From Hypomyces perniciosus (Eukaryota > Ascomycota > Sordariomycetes > Hypocreales > Hypocreaceae), in NCBI GenBank assembly GCA_008477525.1, contig SPDT01000006.1, positions 4,429,501 through 4,493,500 on the forward strand: a DNA stretch of 64,000 bases. Direction: 5' to 3'. The notes beneath the pieces are model-generated. The model was not told where the DNA came from and did not search any database. It was given only the letters and a program-made list of their open reading frames with translations. Made by a program: the position numbers and the translations under genes. This document shows positions 11,671 through 23,127 of this stretch, piece by piece. Every line of letters starts with the position of its first letter. Position 1 is the stretch's first letter.

Positions 11671-14540
11671 ATGGATTCTCGAAAACATAGCGTGGACTTG
11701 GGCAAGGAGCTGACGTGCTCGGTATGAAGACCCTGCCTGTCCCATCACCAGAACGCCCGCCATCAGCCACCATGCGCAGCCCCTGATTGACATGACAGCC
11801 TATGCTTACACATTTGCAGATATGCACTGAGCTCCTTTACCAACCGCTGACCCTGCTCGACTGTCTCCATACGTATTGCGGAGCGTGCTTGAAGGAATGG
11901 TTTCGCTTCCAAGCTGCCACAGCCGAGCGAGCGCCAACCCCGCCGCCTCCGGACGCACGCATCTTTACATGCCCATCATGTCGAAGCTCAGTACGAGACA
12001 CAAGGCACAATGCCACCGTTGCGACCCTCCTTGATATGTTTGTTGCCGCGAACCCGACACGGGCGCGATCCGAGGACGACAAGAAAGAGATGGAAGAAAA
12101 GTATAAGCCGGGCGACCAGGTCCTTCCCAAGGTCAAGACTCGAGTGAGAACAGCGGAGGAGCGACGTGCGGAAGAGGAAGATCAGAGACTACTGGACGAA
12201 GTGAGGCAAATAAGTCTGCAGGAAGCCGTAGATGCCGCAACGCAACCGCCGACGTCAAGGAGACGCGGGGACAGTCGGTCCGGTGAGGAGCGGAGATCAA
12301 GTCGGGACCAGAGGTCGGATAGCCGTCAAAGGCGGACAAGAGACGGGAGCCACCAACGGCGAGAAGAGAACGGGGATCGTAGCAACGCCCAGCTGTCCGC
12401 GGAAGGGGAGTCGCAGCATCGGAGAAGGCGGAGCGAATCTCGGCAGCGGCAAGTTGAGCACCAATCGTCGTTGAGGTCGTTGCTCGGCTCACAGATGAGT
12501 GAACGAGATATCGAGAGGGAGATTGAAGAATTTGCTCGTCAGATCCAGGAGGAAGGGCTTCTTGATGGACTCGATTTAGACAACATCGATCTAAGCCGAG
12601 ACGATGAGCTTAGCCGCCGCATCACCGAAGCATATCGACGGCGCCAGAGGGGTCGTTCGCGACAAGAGCCGGCAAGGAGGAGCAACGCAAGCGCCCAAAG
12701 TGGTGCGTCTCGGCATACGGAGTCGAGCCCGGCTGCCTCTCGACTCCGTCCTAGTAGTGCTAGGCCTTCAAGTCGTCCCTCAAGTCGTCACCGTGCCCAT
12801 GCGCGATCAACGAGTGAGGTTGAAAACAGGAGTAGACCACCGCCGTCATCCGTCAACCTTGAGGTCCGAACCCCAGAGAGACCAAGAAGACGGACCGCTA
12901 GCGATAGCCGCAGCGCAACAACGCCGATAATTATGGCCAACACTGATACACGGCCAGCAGCTCGTTCTCAGACAGATTTGAGTCTGAGGACCCATCTAGC
13001 AGATGCCACCGCATCAGTCCCGAGTTTTGGAAATGACCGCAGTGCTAGTGGCACAAATTCCGTGCCCGTTACCTCTCAGCCTGTTGAGTTGCCGACAAAT
13101 AGCAACGGAAGCAAGGCATCTTTCGCCAACCGCATACCACAGGGCAACATGTCACCTGCCGCACTACTTTCTCCAGAGGTAGCAGAGCTAGCAGCAACTC
13201 GAAGTGCTAGATCACAACGGCCTGTGGATTTAGGTATCACAGGCGCTTTGGTAGCAAGTCCTACTGGTAGTCCGAGCGTTGCCGGGCACCAGCGGACACG
13301 ATCTCAGCTTTACGAGGAACCCTCAATCAGCTGCTCACGATGTAGCAAGCCCCATATTGAGTACGATTTGCATTACAACTGCAAAATATGTGCTAAAGGA
13401 CAATGGAATATCTGCATTGACTGTTACCGAGCAGGCAAAGGCTGTCTTTACTGGTTTGGCTTCGGACACGGTGCCTGGAAAAAGTGGGAGAAGCGGAAGC
13501 AAGCCAACGAATCGGTTCCAATGCCTCATATGCTGAACGCAGGCCGTTACTTACGACCAGCATCAATGTCTCTTAGCGTGGATATGAGAAAGAACCTTAC
13601 AACGGAAGACCCGAGGCTGAGGTTGGAGACTGGAACGTTTTGCGCAAGATGCTTTGCATGGACGAACAATTGCTTTTGGCGTTGTGATGTGTGCAACGAG
13701 GGTGATTGGGGGTTCTGTAATGACTGTGTGAATCAAGGCAAATCTTGTGGACATCAACTTCTCCCCCTGGCGCACGAGTCGGCAAATTCTGGTCCACAGA
13801 TTCGGCCTCGCAGCTCCAAGTCCCCTGGCCGACCTCCTACTGCGACTATCCTTACAGGGCCCCAAACTGCTGGAATAGGACCTTTCAAACCTCTCATATT
13901 CAACACTAGATGCGAAGTTTGCAAAGATCCTGTACCGTCATCTCAAGTTCGATATCATTGCTTTAGCTGTACGAGTGCACTAACGCCCGATGCTTCTCCT
14001 GGAGACTATGATATCTGTTCGCCTTGCTACGGTAAACTAGAGGCCCAGGGCCGGATCAGCTCTGAGAACGGCCATTCGGGATGGAGGAGGTGTCTCAATG
14101 GACATAGGATGGTGGTGGTTGGATTTGTGGAGGGCAATGTTGGACACTGGCGATATGTCGACAGGGACCTCGTTGGTGGTCGAGCTCTTCGCGTAGAGTC
14201 CATTGAGAGCAGCGAAGACCTTGATCTCCAGAAATGGTCCTGGAGTCATGGAAGCGAGAAATTGGAACGGCTTGTGACCAAGGATGTGTCAGCGACGGCG
14301 CCCACAAGCCTTGAATCAGTGTCCTACTCGGAGACCTTCCCCCCTGACGGAGGCGCAGGCACGAGGGGTCACGCGATGTGGGCGTGGTACCCCAAGTCTG
14401 ATGCCGAAGATGAGCTGATGTTCCCTAGAGGAGCAGACATCAGTGAGGTCAAGGATATAAACGGAGACTGGTTCTTCGGGACGTATATGGGTGCAAAGGG
14501 GCTGTTTCCGGCTCCTTATGTACGGACGGGTCGAAGTTGA
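11671..14540 (+). CDS. RING finger / ZZ-type zinc / SH3 domain protein
   Basis: A 923-residue protein from exons 11671-11721 and 11820-14540. The intron cuts the RING between the first Cys (ELTCS) and the next (ICTELL). The RING (about residues 14-75: CS-IC, CLHTYCGACLKEW, FTCPSCRS) suggests E3 ubiquitin ligase activity. A long charged Arg/Ser/Glu-rich region of some 440 residues follows, with helical, acidic stretches such as ERDIEREIEEFARQIQEEG. Then come three Cys-rich modules at about 519-560 (SCSRCSKPH), 620-665 (FCARCFAW) and 712-760 (CEVCKDPVPSS), each like ZZ or related zinc fingers. The last 55 residues (AMWAWYPKSDAEDELMF to GLFPAPYV) form a clear SH3 domain. This combination is known in filamentous ascomycetes; targets are unknown. 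No function beyond domain inference is claimed. Confidence 0.88.
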
Positions 14541-14931
14541 TAATGGCGTTGACTTGTTGGCATATTCAATCCTTTAGAAAAGAGCTCTGTACTTCCCATA
14601 CCAAATGGCATATAATGTATATCCAGAAGGATATTTTGGATAATGAATAGTTTGATGAAGGAGAATTACACTGCCATGTAAGTGGTACAGCCGGCTCTCC
14701 GGCTCTCCGGCGCTCGGGGTCCCCATCTTAGCAGGAAATGACGTGATCGGGCCCTCGGTCCAGGCCCCACCACGGACCCTCGGCGTTTGAGCTTCTTGGC
14801 TGGGGAGCGAAATCGTGACATCTTGAACCTCTTTCAAGCTTACAAATTGACCATCTCTCACGACTTTGCTGCCTGGAGGCCTGCGGGAGACGCTCAATTG
14901 ACGTCCTCTGGAGCTTGGATCACACCTGAGA
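14541..14931. other. Spacer between RING gene and cysteine synthase-like gene
   Basis: Both flanking genes are on the plus strand, so this holds a terminator followed by a promoter. A short tandem CCGGCTCT duplication occurs near 14691-14710. The minus-strand frame across it is treated as a shadow. Confidence 0.5.
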
Positions 14932-16108
14932 ATGTTTCGACACAGCGCCAGGCGGCTTGCCGTTGCGGCGGCCAAGGCGGCTGAGCCCAGCGCTTATACC
15001 CTCGCTGTGTCCAAGGCGCAGGGCGTCTCGAGGGGCTTGACAGGAGGTACGGCGCTCTTGTCTGGCTTTTCCTTGGCGTGTAACTCGAAACTAACAGGAG
15101 GTGTCTTCAGCCATTGGCAATACGCCGCTCATTCGTCTCAACCGCCTCTCTGAAGAAACCGGCTGCGAAATCCTCGGCAAGGCCGAATTCATGAACCCAG
15201 GCGGCTCCGTCAAGGACCGCGCAGCGCTCTACGTCGTCAAGGATGCCGAGGAGCGAGGCCTGCTAAAGCCCGGCGGTACCGTCGTCGAAGGCACGGCTGG
15301 AAACACGGGTATTGGTCTTGCGCACGTTTGTCGCTCGCGGGGGTACAAGCTCGTTATTTACATGCCCAATACGCAATCCCAAGGCAAGATCGATCTTCTG
15401 CGTCTCCTCGGTGCGGAGGTGTATCCCGTTCCTGCGGTGGCGTTTGATAATCCGGAGAATTACAACCATCAGGCTCGTCGACATGCCGAGGCGCTTGAGA
15501 ATGCGGTTTGGACGAATCAGTTCGATAACACGGCGAACCGCCGGGCGCATATCGAGACCACTGGCCCTGAGATCTGGACGCAGACACAGGGGAAAGTTGA
15601 TGCCTTCACTTGCTCCACAGGCACTGCGGGCACCCTGGCTGGAACCACGAGATATCTCAAGGACGTTTCTGGCGGTCGCGTGAAGAGCTTCCTGGCCGAC
15701 CCGCCGGGCAGTGTGCTGCATTCGTACTTGTCCTCGGGCGGCAAGCTGATCGAGCGGACGGGCTCAAGTATCACCGAGGGCATTGGCCAGGGCCGCATCA
15801 CGGATAATCTGCAGCCAGACCTCGACCTGCTGGACGGGTCGCTGTTTATTTCCGACGAGAAGAGCATTGAGATGGTGTACCGGTGCTTAGACGAGGAAGG
15901 CTTGTACCTTGGAGCGAGCTCCTCGCTGAACGTGGTGGCGGCGAAGGAGGTGGCTGAGAAGTTGGGCAAGGGGCATACCGTCGTTACTATGCTGTGTGAC
16001 GGTGCGTATAGATATGCGGATCGGTTGTTCTCGCGCACGTGGTTGGCCGAGAAGAAGCTTTTGGGAGCTATCCCCAAGCATTTAGAGAAGTACATCGTGC
16101 TGCCATAA
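14932..16108 (+). CDS. Cysteine synthase-like PLP enzyme, mitochondrial type
   Basis: Fold-type II pyridoxal-phosphate enzyme of the cysteine synthase/cystathionine beta-synthase family, which makes cysteine from O-acetylserine and sulfide or related substrates. Exons 14932-15046 and 15111-16108 give 370 residues. The first 35 residues ([17 protein letters not shown]) are Arg/Ala-rich, fitting mitochondrial import. The PLP-binding lysine sits in [11 protein letters not shown] (near residue 71). The substrate loop is [12 protein letters not shown], and the phosphate-binding glycine loop reads [11 protein letters not shown]. Length, the [10 protein letters not shown] segment and the long C-terminal part match the cysteine-synthase-2 type found in fungal mitochondria (yeast Mcy1/YGR012W group) rather than the main cytosolic enzyme. 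Exact substrate not settled. Confidence 0.85.
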
Positions 16109-16207
16109 GCTCATGTTGTACAGGTATATATATCATACAATACGCCATCAGCTCGTGAGTCGTTGTCAACAGTAGCTCCTAATCTCATCCACCCCTTTGT
16201 CCTACGC

Positions 16208-17427
16208 CTACCACTTTGGCGCATGCCCCACCACCTTTTGATATTCTTGATCCCAACCTTCGGTTGAACTTTGGCTAGTCTGGACGAATTGTCGCAGATG
16301 GTCACTCAGTGCGACCTCAGCGGGTGCCAAGGCTGCGGCAGCGTCGCCCAGAATCTCCCGCGCAAGCGCAATGCCTTTGATATTCTGTGCCAAAACTTGC
16401 ACATACGCACTCCCGTTCAGGGCGATAGGAACACGTGCCTTCTTAGGGGGCAAATTCCTCTCCAACGTGGGGTTCAACGCCGCAAACTCCACAACCTTCA
16501 GGAGATCTTTCTCCGCGTCTTCCCACAGTGAGCTGAGGAGTTCCACCTCGTCCTTGAGCAGGACAAGATCCTCTTCAGGGACTCCCTCTCCTTGTTGGCT
16601 GACCCTGACTGCTGACGCCCTGGCGAAAAGCGTCATTCCGCGGACGATTCGGGAAAAATGTAGTCTTTCGCGGGTGGGCTGTCCTGGAATCGTGTGTTCG
16701 GATCGCTGAATGAGGTCAAGCACAAGTTCCGCCCACTTCAGTGCCTGCTTCGTCTCGGCCTCGTCCCAGTTGCTGTTGGTGATCTTGTCATTGATGAACG
16801 CAAGCACCCGAACAACAGTTTCGCGGTTGGTGAAGAAAAGCCCAGTTTTGTCCGCCTGCTTTGCACACTCAATGACAGCATAGATATTCCCCCTCTTGCC
16901 CGCTATGCGCACAATCTTCCCCCAGTGATCGGCCTTTAGCCGGATGCCAGCCTTCTTGTACCCCGCAAGCAGCGTTCCCAGATTGCTCCAATCCTGTTGA
17001 TCTTTCATGCTGTCCAGAGCCCTGTTGAGAATGCCTTTGGAGTTTTCGACGCCCTTGAATCGGTCGATGGAGGAAAACTTGTGTTCTAAGCCCTCGACCT
17101 CGATAACGACGGGGTTCTGTTCCAGGTGGGATCGCATTTTCGGATCGAAGACCATCTTTCGCTGCTTTTCGGGCAAGTAGGCCGGCAGGATAATCTTCTC
17201 CTGGATTGTGCTAAGGATGCTATTCAATTCGGCGTTCTCAGTCTCGGCGAATACTGCCCTGACGCCTATGATATTGGGTTAGATATAGCAGAAGACCCAG
17301 ATAATGCCGCCCATTTCTTACCGTGCACCGGCGAGGTGCAGAATCGCCGAGAGGACGAGAAAACCGCCGAGCGTCCATTGAGTCGACCGAGCGACCGAAG
17401 GGTCGACGTTATTGACTGATTCGACAT
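16208..17427 (-). CDS. Conserved fungal mitochondrial protein of unknown function
   Basis: Exons 17427-17322 and 17265-16208 give 387 residues. The N-terminus (MSNQSITSTLRSLGRLNGRS through SSRRFCTSPVHG) is rich in Ser and Arg with no acidic residue, a good mitochondrial presequence. The remainder is predicted mostly helical: DWSNLGTLLAGYKKAGIRL, HWGKIVRIAGKRGNIYAVIE and a later KWAELVLDLIQRSEH segment, reminiscent of helical-repeat proteins. It ends YQKVVGHAPKW. I recognise the pattern as broadly conserved in filamentous ascomycetes but know no function. It is divergently arranged with the gene for mitochondrial ribosomal protein bL19m across 191 bp, which suggests co-expression in mitochondrial gene expression; that is inference. 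Confidence 0.8.
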
Positions 17428-17618
17428 GATTGCTGTGTTTGGGCTTGAAAGAAACGGACCATCTAAAATGTTCCAGACGAGCTATCGCTAAACGGGTGGG
17501 TCGGAGAAAAAGAGACGCCGGACCAATCACGGCCAGGAATTCGGACCCTCGAACCCCAGAGCTTTTGCGACTTTCATTGACGTCCATTAACAACCCAACA
17601 GGATCAATCCAAACCACC
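17428..17618. promoter_or_regulatory. Short bidirectional promoter of two mitochondrial genes
   Basis: Only 191 bp separate the two divergent start codons. A CCAAT pentamer lies at 17523-17527, near the middle. CCAAT boxes, bound by the HAP complex, often control respiratory and mitochondrial genes in aspergilli. The role here is inferred from position. Confidence 0.55.
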
Positions 17619-18330
17619 ATGAATGTCGCAAGTGTGAGGCAGCCGGTGGGCTGTCTCAAGGCCGCATTGAGGCGGACACGATATCAGAGGACATGGCAGC
17701 GGTGCCTCGCGACAGCGGCTGCAAGCCCTTCTGCGCCGCGAAACGCTTTCAGTCAGAGGCAGAGTACGGTCATGCCCAGATACCTTGACATCCCCATCAC
17801 AGCTCCGCTAATCATACGATGCAGATATGGACAAAGAGAAGGTTAGCAAATTCCAAATATGGCCCCAGGTGCCTTCAGTCCGATCGACACACCCGGACCC
17901 TATGCCCATCCTCCGAAAACAAGAAATCGCACGGCTGGACCCCACAGGCGCTCGAACGAGACTGTTTTCCAGGGAGCATGCCGACAGCGCCAAGGTTGGC
18001 GACGTGCTGATGGTGACGACAAACTCGGGCGAGCCCTTCTCAGGGGCATTTATCCAGATCAGACGCCGAGGCGTTGATACGGCAATCCTGCTGCGCGGAC
18101 AGATGATGAAGACCGGTGTGGAGATGTGGTTCAAGATCTACAGCCCGACGGTTACGGGCATTGACATCATATGGCGCAAACCGAAGAGAGCAAGGAGAGC
18201 GAGATTGACGTTTATGCGGCAGCCGAAGCACGATATGGGAAGCGTCGATGGATTGGTCTCGGCTTGGAAGAAGGAGAGGTACGCCCTGCGGTCCAAGGCC
18301 AAGCAGATTGGCGGGAGGCAAAAGAAATAA
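17619..18330 (+). CDS. Mitochondrial ribosomal protein bL19m (IMG1/MRPL19 type)
   Basis: Component of the large subunit of the mitochondrial ribosome. Exons 17619-17763 and 17825-18330 give 216 residues in phase. The first 45 residues are an Arg-rich, acid-free targeting sequence (MNVASVRQPVGCLKAALRR). The bL19 core is unmistakable: VGDVLMVTTNSGEPFSGAF, RRRGVDTAILLRG, GVEMWFKIYSP and the basic RKPKRARRARLTFMR tail. The intron donor chosen (GTACGG at 17764) is the only one that keeps frame with the CTAAT-branched, GCAG-ended acceptor. It removes a few residues that the unspliced frame would include, so the junction itself should be checked. Divergent to the unknown mitochondrial protein gene. 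Confidence 0.88.
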
Positions 18331-19647
18331 CTAAATGGGGCTCCGGTATGCACCGTGCTGTATGATATGGGGGATTCATCTCTAGAGTGTACAATTCAAC
18401 CTATCGCACGAAGCATTGGCATCGCCACATGTGTTCTATTCGTGCATGCAGTCAAGGGAGGCCAGCGGTAATTGGCATCACTGTTCTTACGGTGTCAGAG
18501 GCGGACGTGAGCTTTAGGAGACCATGGTTCCTCGAGATGACCCGAGTGCCTCGAAATGATCAAGATGCCTCAACACCCCAACCTTCGGAAACGACTCGTC
18601 ATGTCCCCGACGCTGTATTCTGCATATGCAACGTACGATAGCGCTTGGGCGGAGTCTCGGGAGCCTCTCACGCCACTCCTCCATCCGGGACGGCTTCCGG
18701 CCTCTCTGACCGTCTCAAGTGGTGTTTAATCTATAGGCAACTGTGACAGATTTCAAGACCAAGCATCCTTTGGCGTGGTCCTCTGGGGTTGAGACAAACC
18801 ACGAGATCCACAGCTGCTGGAGCCAGCTAAACGGTGAAGAGGGTGGGATCGGACCACATCAACAACTTCCGAACACCATCCACCCAAGTGCCAGCCATTC
18901 ATGGGGGCAAACGGAGTCGCGGTGCCCATGGAACATGCCATGACACGAGAGCATGACCAGTAGGAAGCAGGTTCCGTCAGCGGCGTGACGCTGTGCCACG
19001 AGGACTGACATGGCTGGCACAGCGTGTTGTTGGTCGTCGTCGGGACTCGGTATGTATAGGCAATGCAGGAAGCGCCGCCCTGGCCCAAGGCTGGGGTGAA
19101 ACGAGCCGGGGATTGATTCGCTACAAATCGGCCAATGCATCGTCCTTCGTCTTGTCACGGCCTGGGCCTGCTTGGTCTCGGCCAAGCGGTGGATGTACGT
19201 ATGCGCTGCTGTCTTATCACTGGTCTGCGGAAGGGTTTGGTGGCAGAATGGGCGCCGTGGGGCATGCGCATTACGACCCAACGGCCTAATGTGCCCAGAT
19301 GCTTGAACGGTGCCACGTCGGCCAGCGCGTCGACCGCGACAGCGTTGTAGAGGCCATTGCGTCGGTCGTTGAGAAAATTTTCAATGGTATAATTATGGTC
19401 CAGTTCCGGAGGGACAATAGGCGTAGCAACGGGCTGTCAATTGCCAAGTCACCAGTGCAGCAGTGCGTTGTAAGTTGTTTGTTTGTTCTGAGTCAAGATC
19501 GAAGAAAAGGCAATCCGAACCCACCTCGGAAGCAGCCTTTGGTCCCTTTTTATCGATAAGAGCCCCCTCCTCGCAGCGTTCCCCTCATCTCCTAAGCCTC
19601 TTAAGGCTCTGTTACCGCCCTGCTTTTTTCTTCAGGCGTCAGGTAAT
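18331..19647. other. Intergenic region between bL19m and alpha-actinin genes
   Basis: I see no convincing gene; overlapping frames of up to 140 codons on the minus strand lack domains and splice partners. The last 100 bases are pyrimidine-rich and probably belong to the alpha-actinin promoter and leader. Confidence 0.5.
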
Positions 19648-22559
19648 ATGGCCTATAAAGGTGCCGCGGGGCCGCTAAGCCCGCCCAAGACGATAGCGCC
19701 TTGTAGGGGCCCTTTGCCATCACGGAAGGAGCTGCAGCCCAGCAACCTTGAACTGGTCGACCAATTCCCCGAATTTTGTTTTCAACCGCTCCAACACTCC
19801 AACTCCAACTCCAATATCAGCCATAATACTATCCTCCGGACCAATAATAAGCACACCACGCCCGACCACTACCAGTACCAGTACCAGTACCAATACCAGC
19901 ACCACCAGTATCAGCACCAGTATACGCCTCCGGCCTCTACCCCCTCTAGCTCTCCTGTCATCTCGAGATACTCTTCCCCTGCCGGTGTTGTCGAGCCCAT
20001 CTCCCCCCCTTTCGAGCGCAGGCGAAAGCCCCTCACTATACCAGCGCAAGGTCTGCCTGGCCTGCCTCCTCTACCCCGGCCTCGCAGTGCATCGTTTCCC
20101 CTCCCTCCGCCACAGCAGCAGCGGAGCCAACCGGAGAAGAAGTCGTTTACGTCTACTGCATACCTCCAGCGGTCAAAGAGCACTCTGTCATTGGGCACCA
20201 AGAGCGAGTACTATCCAACATCCCCGAAGTCGTCAAGGGGTGCGAAGCCTGCCAAACCTGCAAAGCCCGCCAACCTTGCAAACTACCAAAGCCGGACTCT
20301 CTCTCGTCCAGCGTCTTCCGACGCCTTAACTGTAGCTGCCCTCAGGTACATCAATGACCAAGGTCTCGCGAGGATGACCTTTTCGGAGCAGCAGAGATGG
20401 ATCACGGTCCAGGAAAAGACTTTTACAAAATGGTATGTCCATTTGGTGCCCGAGAATTTTACGATTGTGTGTTTTCTCTGTTCACGTTGCTGACCGTTTT
20501 TTGTAGGTTGAACACCAAGTTGGTGAACCGCGGCTTGGAGGTCAGGGACCTGGTGGTGGATCTTAGCGATGGTGTAAGTCGGCACAACTGCCACGCCCCA
20601 AAAGGTTTATAGTTGACATCCTGCTAATATTTGCAATTGTATAGGTTATGCTGATTCATTTACTCGAATCTCTATCGTCCGAATCGCTCGGCCGCTATGC
20701 CTCGAAACCGAAACTTCGTGTCCAGAAATTCGAAAATGCCAACCTGGCATTGGACTTCATCAAGTCAAGGGGCATTCAGATGACCAACATTGGAGCTGAG
20801 GATGTCGTCGACGGCAATCGCAAGATTGTCCTTGGCCTGATCTGGACCTTGATTCTCCGTTTCACCATCAGCGACATTAATGAGGAGGGCATGTCTGCCA
20901 AGGAGGGCTTGCTGCTGTGGTGCCAACGGAAAACTGCATGCTATGACGAAGTCGAAGTCCGCGACTTTAGTGGCAGTTGGAACGACGGCCTTGCATTCTG
21001 TGCTCTGTTGGACATTCACAGGCCAGACTTGATCGACTTTGATAAGCTGGACAAGTCGGACCACCGTGGCAACATGCAGCTCGCTTTTGACATTGCCCAC
21101 GAGGAGATTGGTATTCCCAAGCTGCTTGATGTTGAAGATGTGTGCGACGTTGCCAAGCCCGATGAGCGAAGTTTGATGACTTACATCGCATATTGGTTCC
21201 ATGCCTTTTCACAGATGGAGAAGGTGGAGAACGCCGGTCGACGAGTTGAGAAGTTTTTCAACAACATGCAGGGTGCATGGGAGATGCAGAGCGCATATGA
21301 ACGCCGCATGCGGGAACTCATGAAGACCATCAGGTCCCAAGTTGAGCAGTGGCGACTTGCCCGATTCGAGGGAACATATGCCGACGCGAAAGCACAAGCT
21401 GCCGAGTTTTCGGAATACAAAAGGGGTAAGAAGCGTGAATGGGTTGCCGAGAAGAGTGAGCTCGCCACCTTGTTGGGGAACATCAAGACAAAGCTTGGCA
21501 CTTACCGCTTGCGCCCGTATGAACCGCCCGCAGAGTTGAGTCAGGAGGCCCTCGAAAGAGTCTGGACCAACCTCTCTAACAGCGAGATGGCCCGGGCACA
21601 GCTGATTAATGAAACTATTCGAGAGTAAGTACAGGAGCACCCAAAGAGCTTGTGAGAGCGCAAAGACAGGTCTAACTCCGTGCAGTATCAAGAACGCGTT
21701 ACGAAGGTCATTTGCTGATAAGGCCAACGATTTTGCAATGGCCCTCAACACGATGCAACTCGCAATATCAGGTCTAGATGGCGACATCGAAGACCAGTTG
21801 CTCCACGTCAGAAAATTGAGCGAAAACCTACCGCCCTTGGACCGATATCTGGATACCATTGCCGAGGTAGACGCTAAGTGCGAGGAAGCAAACATTGAAG
21901 AAAACGATTTCACCACGTATACGTACGACGAATTAGCGTACGAGCTGACCCTGGTGAAATCGTCGGTACAAAAGAAGCTGTCCTTCTTGGAAAACCAGAT
22001 GGTTGCTCGCAACATGACCAACCTCACACCGATACAGCTGGAAGAGTTTGAAAGCGTGTTTCGTCATTTCGATCGCGACTTTTCCAACTCCCTGGCGGAG
22101 CTCGAGTTCAGTGCTGCCCTGGCTTCACTTGGATTGGTCTTCTCGGAGCAAGAGATGCATGATTACTTTATCCAAACATCGGGAGGCAAGGATTATGTCA
22201 CATTTGAGCAGTTCATTCGGTTCATGGTGGACGTAACCGAAGATCAAAATACAGCTGAGCAGGTCTTCCAGTCATTCCGTGAGGTGGCAGACGGGAAACC
22301 TTATGTCACTGAGATGGATCTGCGGCATAGCTTGGTGCCTGACGAGGTGATTGACAAGCTTTTGGACATGATGCCTGCGCACAGTGGGCCAGACATGTCA
22401 CAGGACCGTGGAAGACCACAGTTCGACTACATCTCCTTCATGGAGAAGCTGATGAGTGAGGAGGGCAGCGACGACGAGGTGCCAAACGGTGTCCTGCGAG
22501 ATAAGACCAACGTTGGTAACAGCAACTCACGAAGGAATTCCAAGGTGAACGGCGGGTGA
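19648..22559 (+). CDS. acnA: Alpha-actinin, actin-bundling protein
   Basis: Cross-links actin filaments at septation sites and hyphal tips. Exons 19648-20432, 20507-20573, 20645-21624, 21686-22559 give 901 residues. Two calponin-homology domains begin near residue 245 (QQRWITVQEKTFTKWLN; then NRKIVLGLIWTLILRF, and CH2 from EGLLLWCQRKT to MTYIAYWFHAFSQMEKVE). A shortened, spectrin-like helical rod follows, with two repeats. The C-terminus has EF-hands: the first, FRHFDRDFSNSLAELEF, has the calcium ligands except one unusual Phe; the second is poorly conserved. Odd feature: about 240 residues of low-complexity sequence rich in Ser, Pro and Gln-Tyr repeats precede the actin-binding domain. Start is the first in-frame ATG; a later start cannot be excluded. 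Confidence 0.9.
19870..19920. repeat. TACCAG coding microsatellite
   Basis: Tandem TACCAG units with some CAC variants, in frame within the alpha-actinin gene, encode an alternating Gln-Tyr tract with His interruptions. The length is likely to vary between strains. Confidence 0.85.
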
Positions 22560-23127
22560 GGGCGTCAGCGAGACATGCGCCCTGTATCGATCATTATAGA
22601 ACAAATCTCCTTTGTCGTATACTTTCCATTCTCTGTATACCTCTCTTATGTTGGGTCAATGCATACATACACCTCTCCTGGGTCTCTGGATACTTGGTTG
22701 GGGAGGCAGCGGTGTTTTCTCGTTGGATGCATGCATTGGTGTTGTGTGTTTTGGATGGCACTAATGGATGGAGGTGCGAGGGCAAACTGGATATTATCTA
22801 ATAGTCTATACGACGCATTGAATTAATCATCTATTACATGTCATGGAAGGATGTAGCTGCAGTGCTTTGATTTTGCTTATGTGACGTTCTTTGCTGGCCT
22901 TGTTATCCGCATCGTCTTATATAACGGAGTCCGGGTTCGGAGAGGTGGACGTCGGTCATCCGGAGAAGAGTCGCGCCATTCATTATAACGAGTGCCGAAG
23001 ATTCAATTACAGACGCCGGGACCACCAAAAATTCAGCTCCGGCGAATTTCATAAACCGGACTTCGCATTATCAACCCCAAAACTTTGTACAAGTCAGTCC
23101 ACGTATTTTTTTTTCAACTTATCGGCC
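22560..23127. other. Spacer between alpha-actinin and D-2HG dehydrogenase genes
   Basis: Holds the 3' end of the actinin transcript and the promoter of the following gene. A poly-T stretch lies at 23105-23113 close to the start codon. No other feature is seen. Confidence 0.5.

Noticed and set aside
19720..20201. Gly/Arg- and Val/Leu-rich minus-strand frames within the alpha-actinin first exon
   Set aside because: They are the complement of the TACCAG repeat and Ser/Pro-rich coding sequence.
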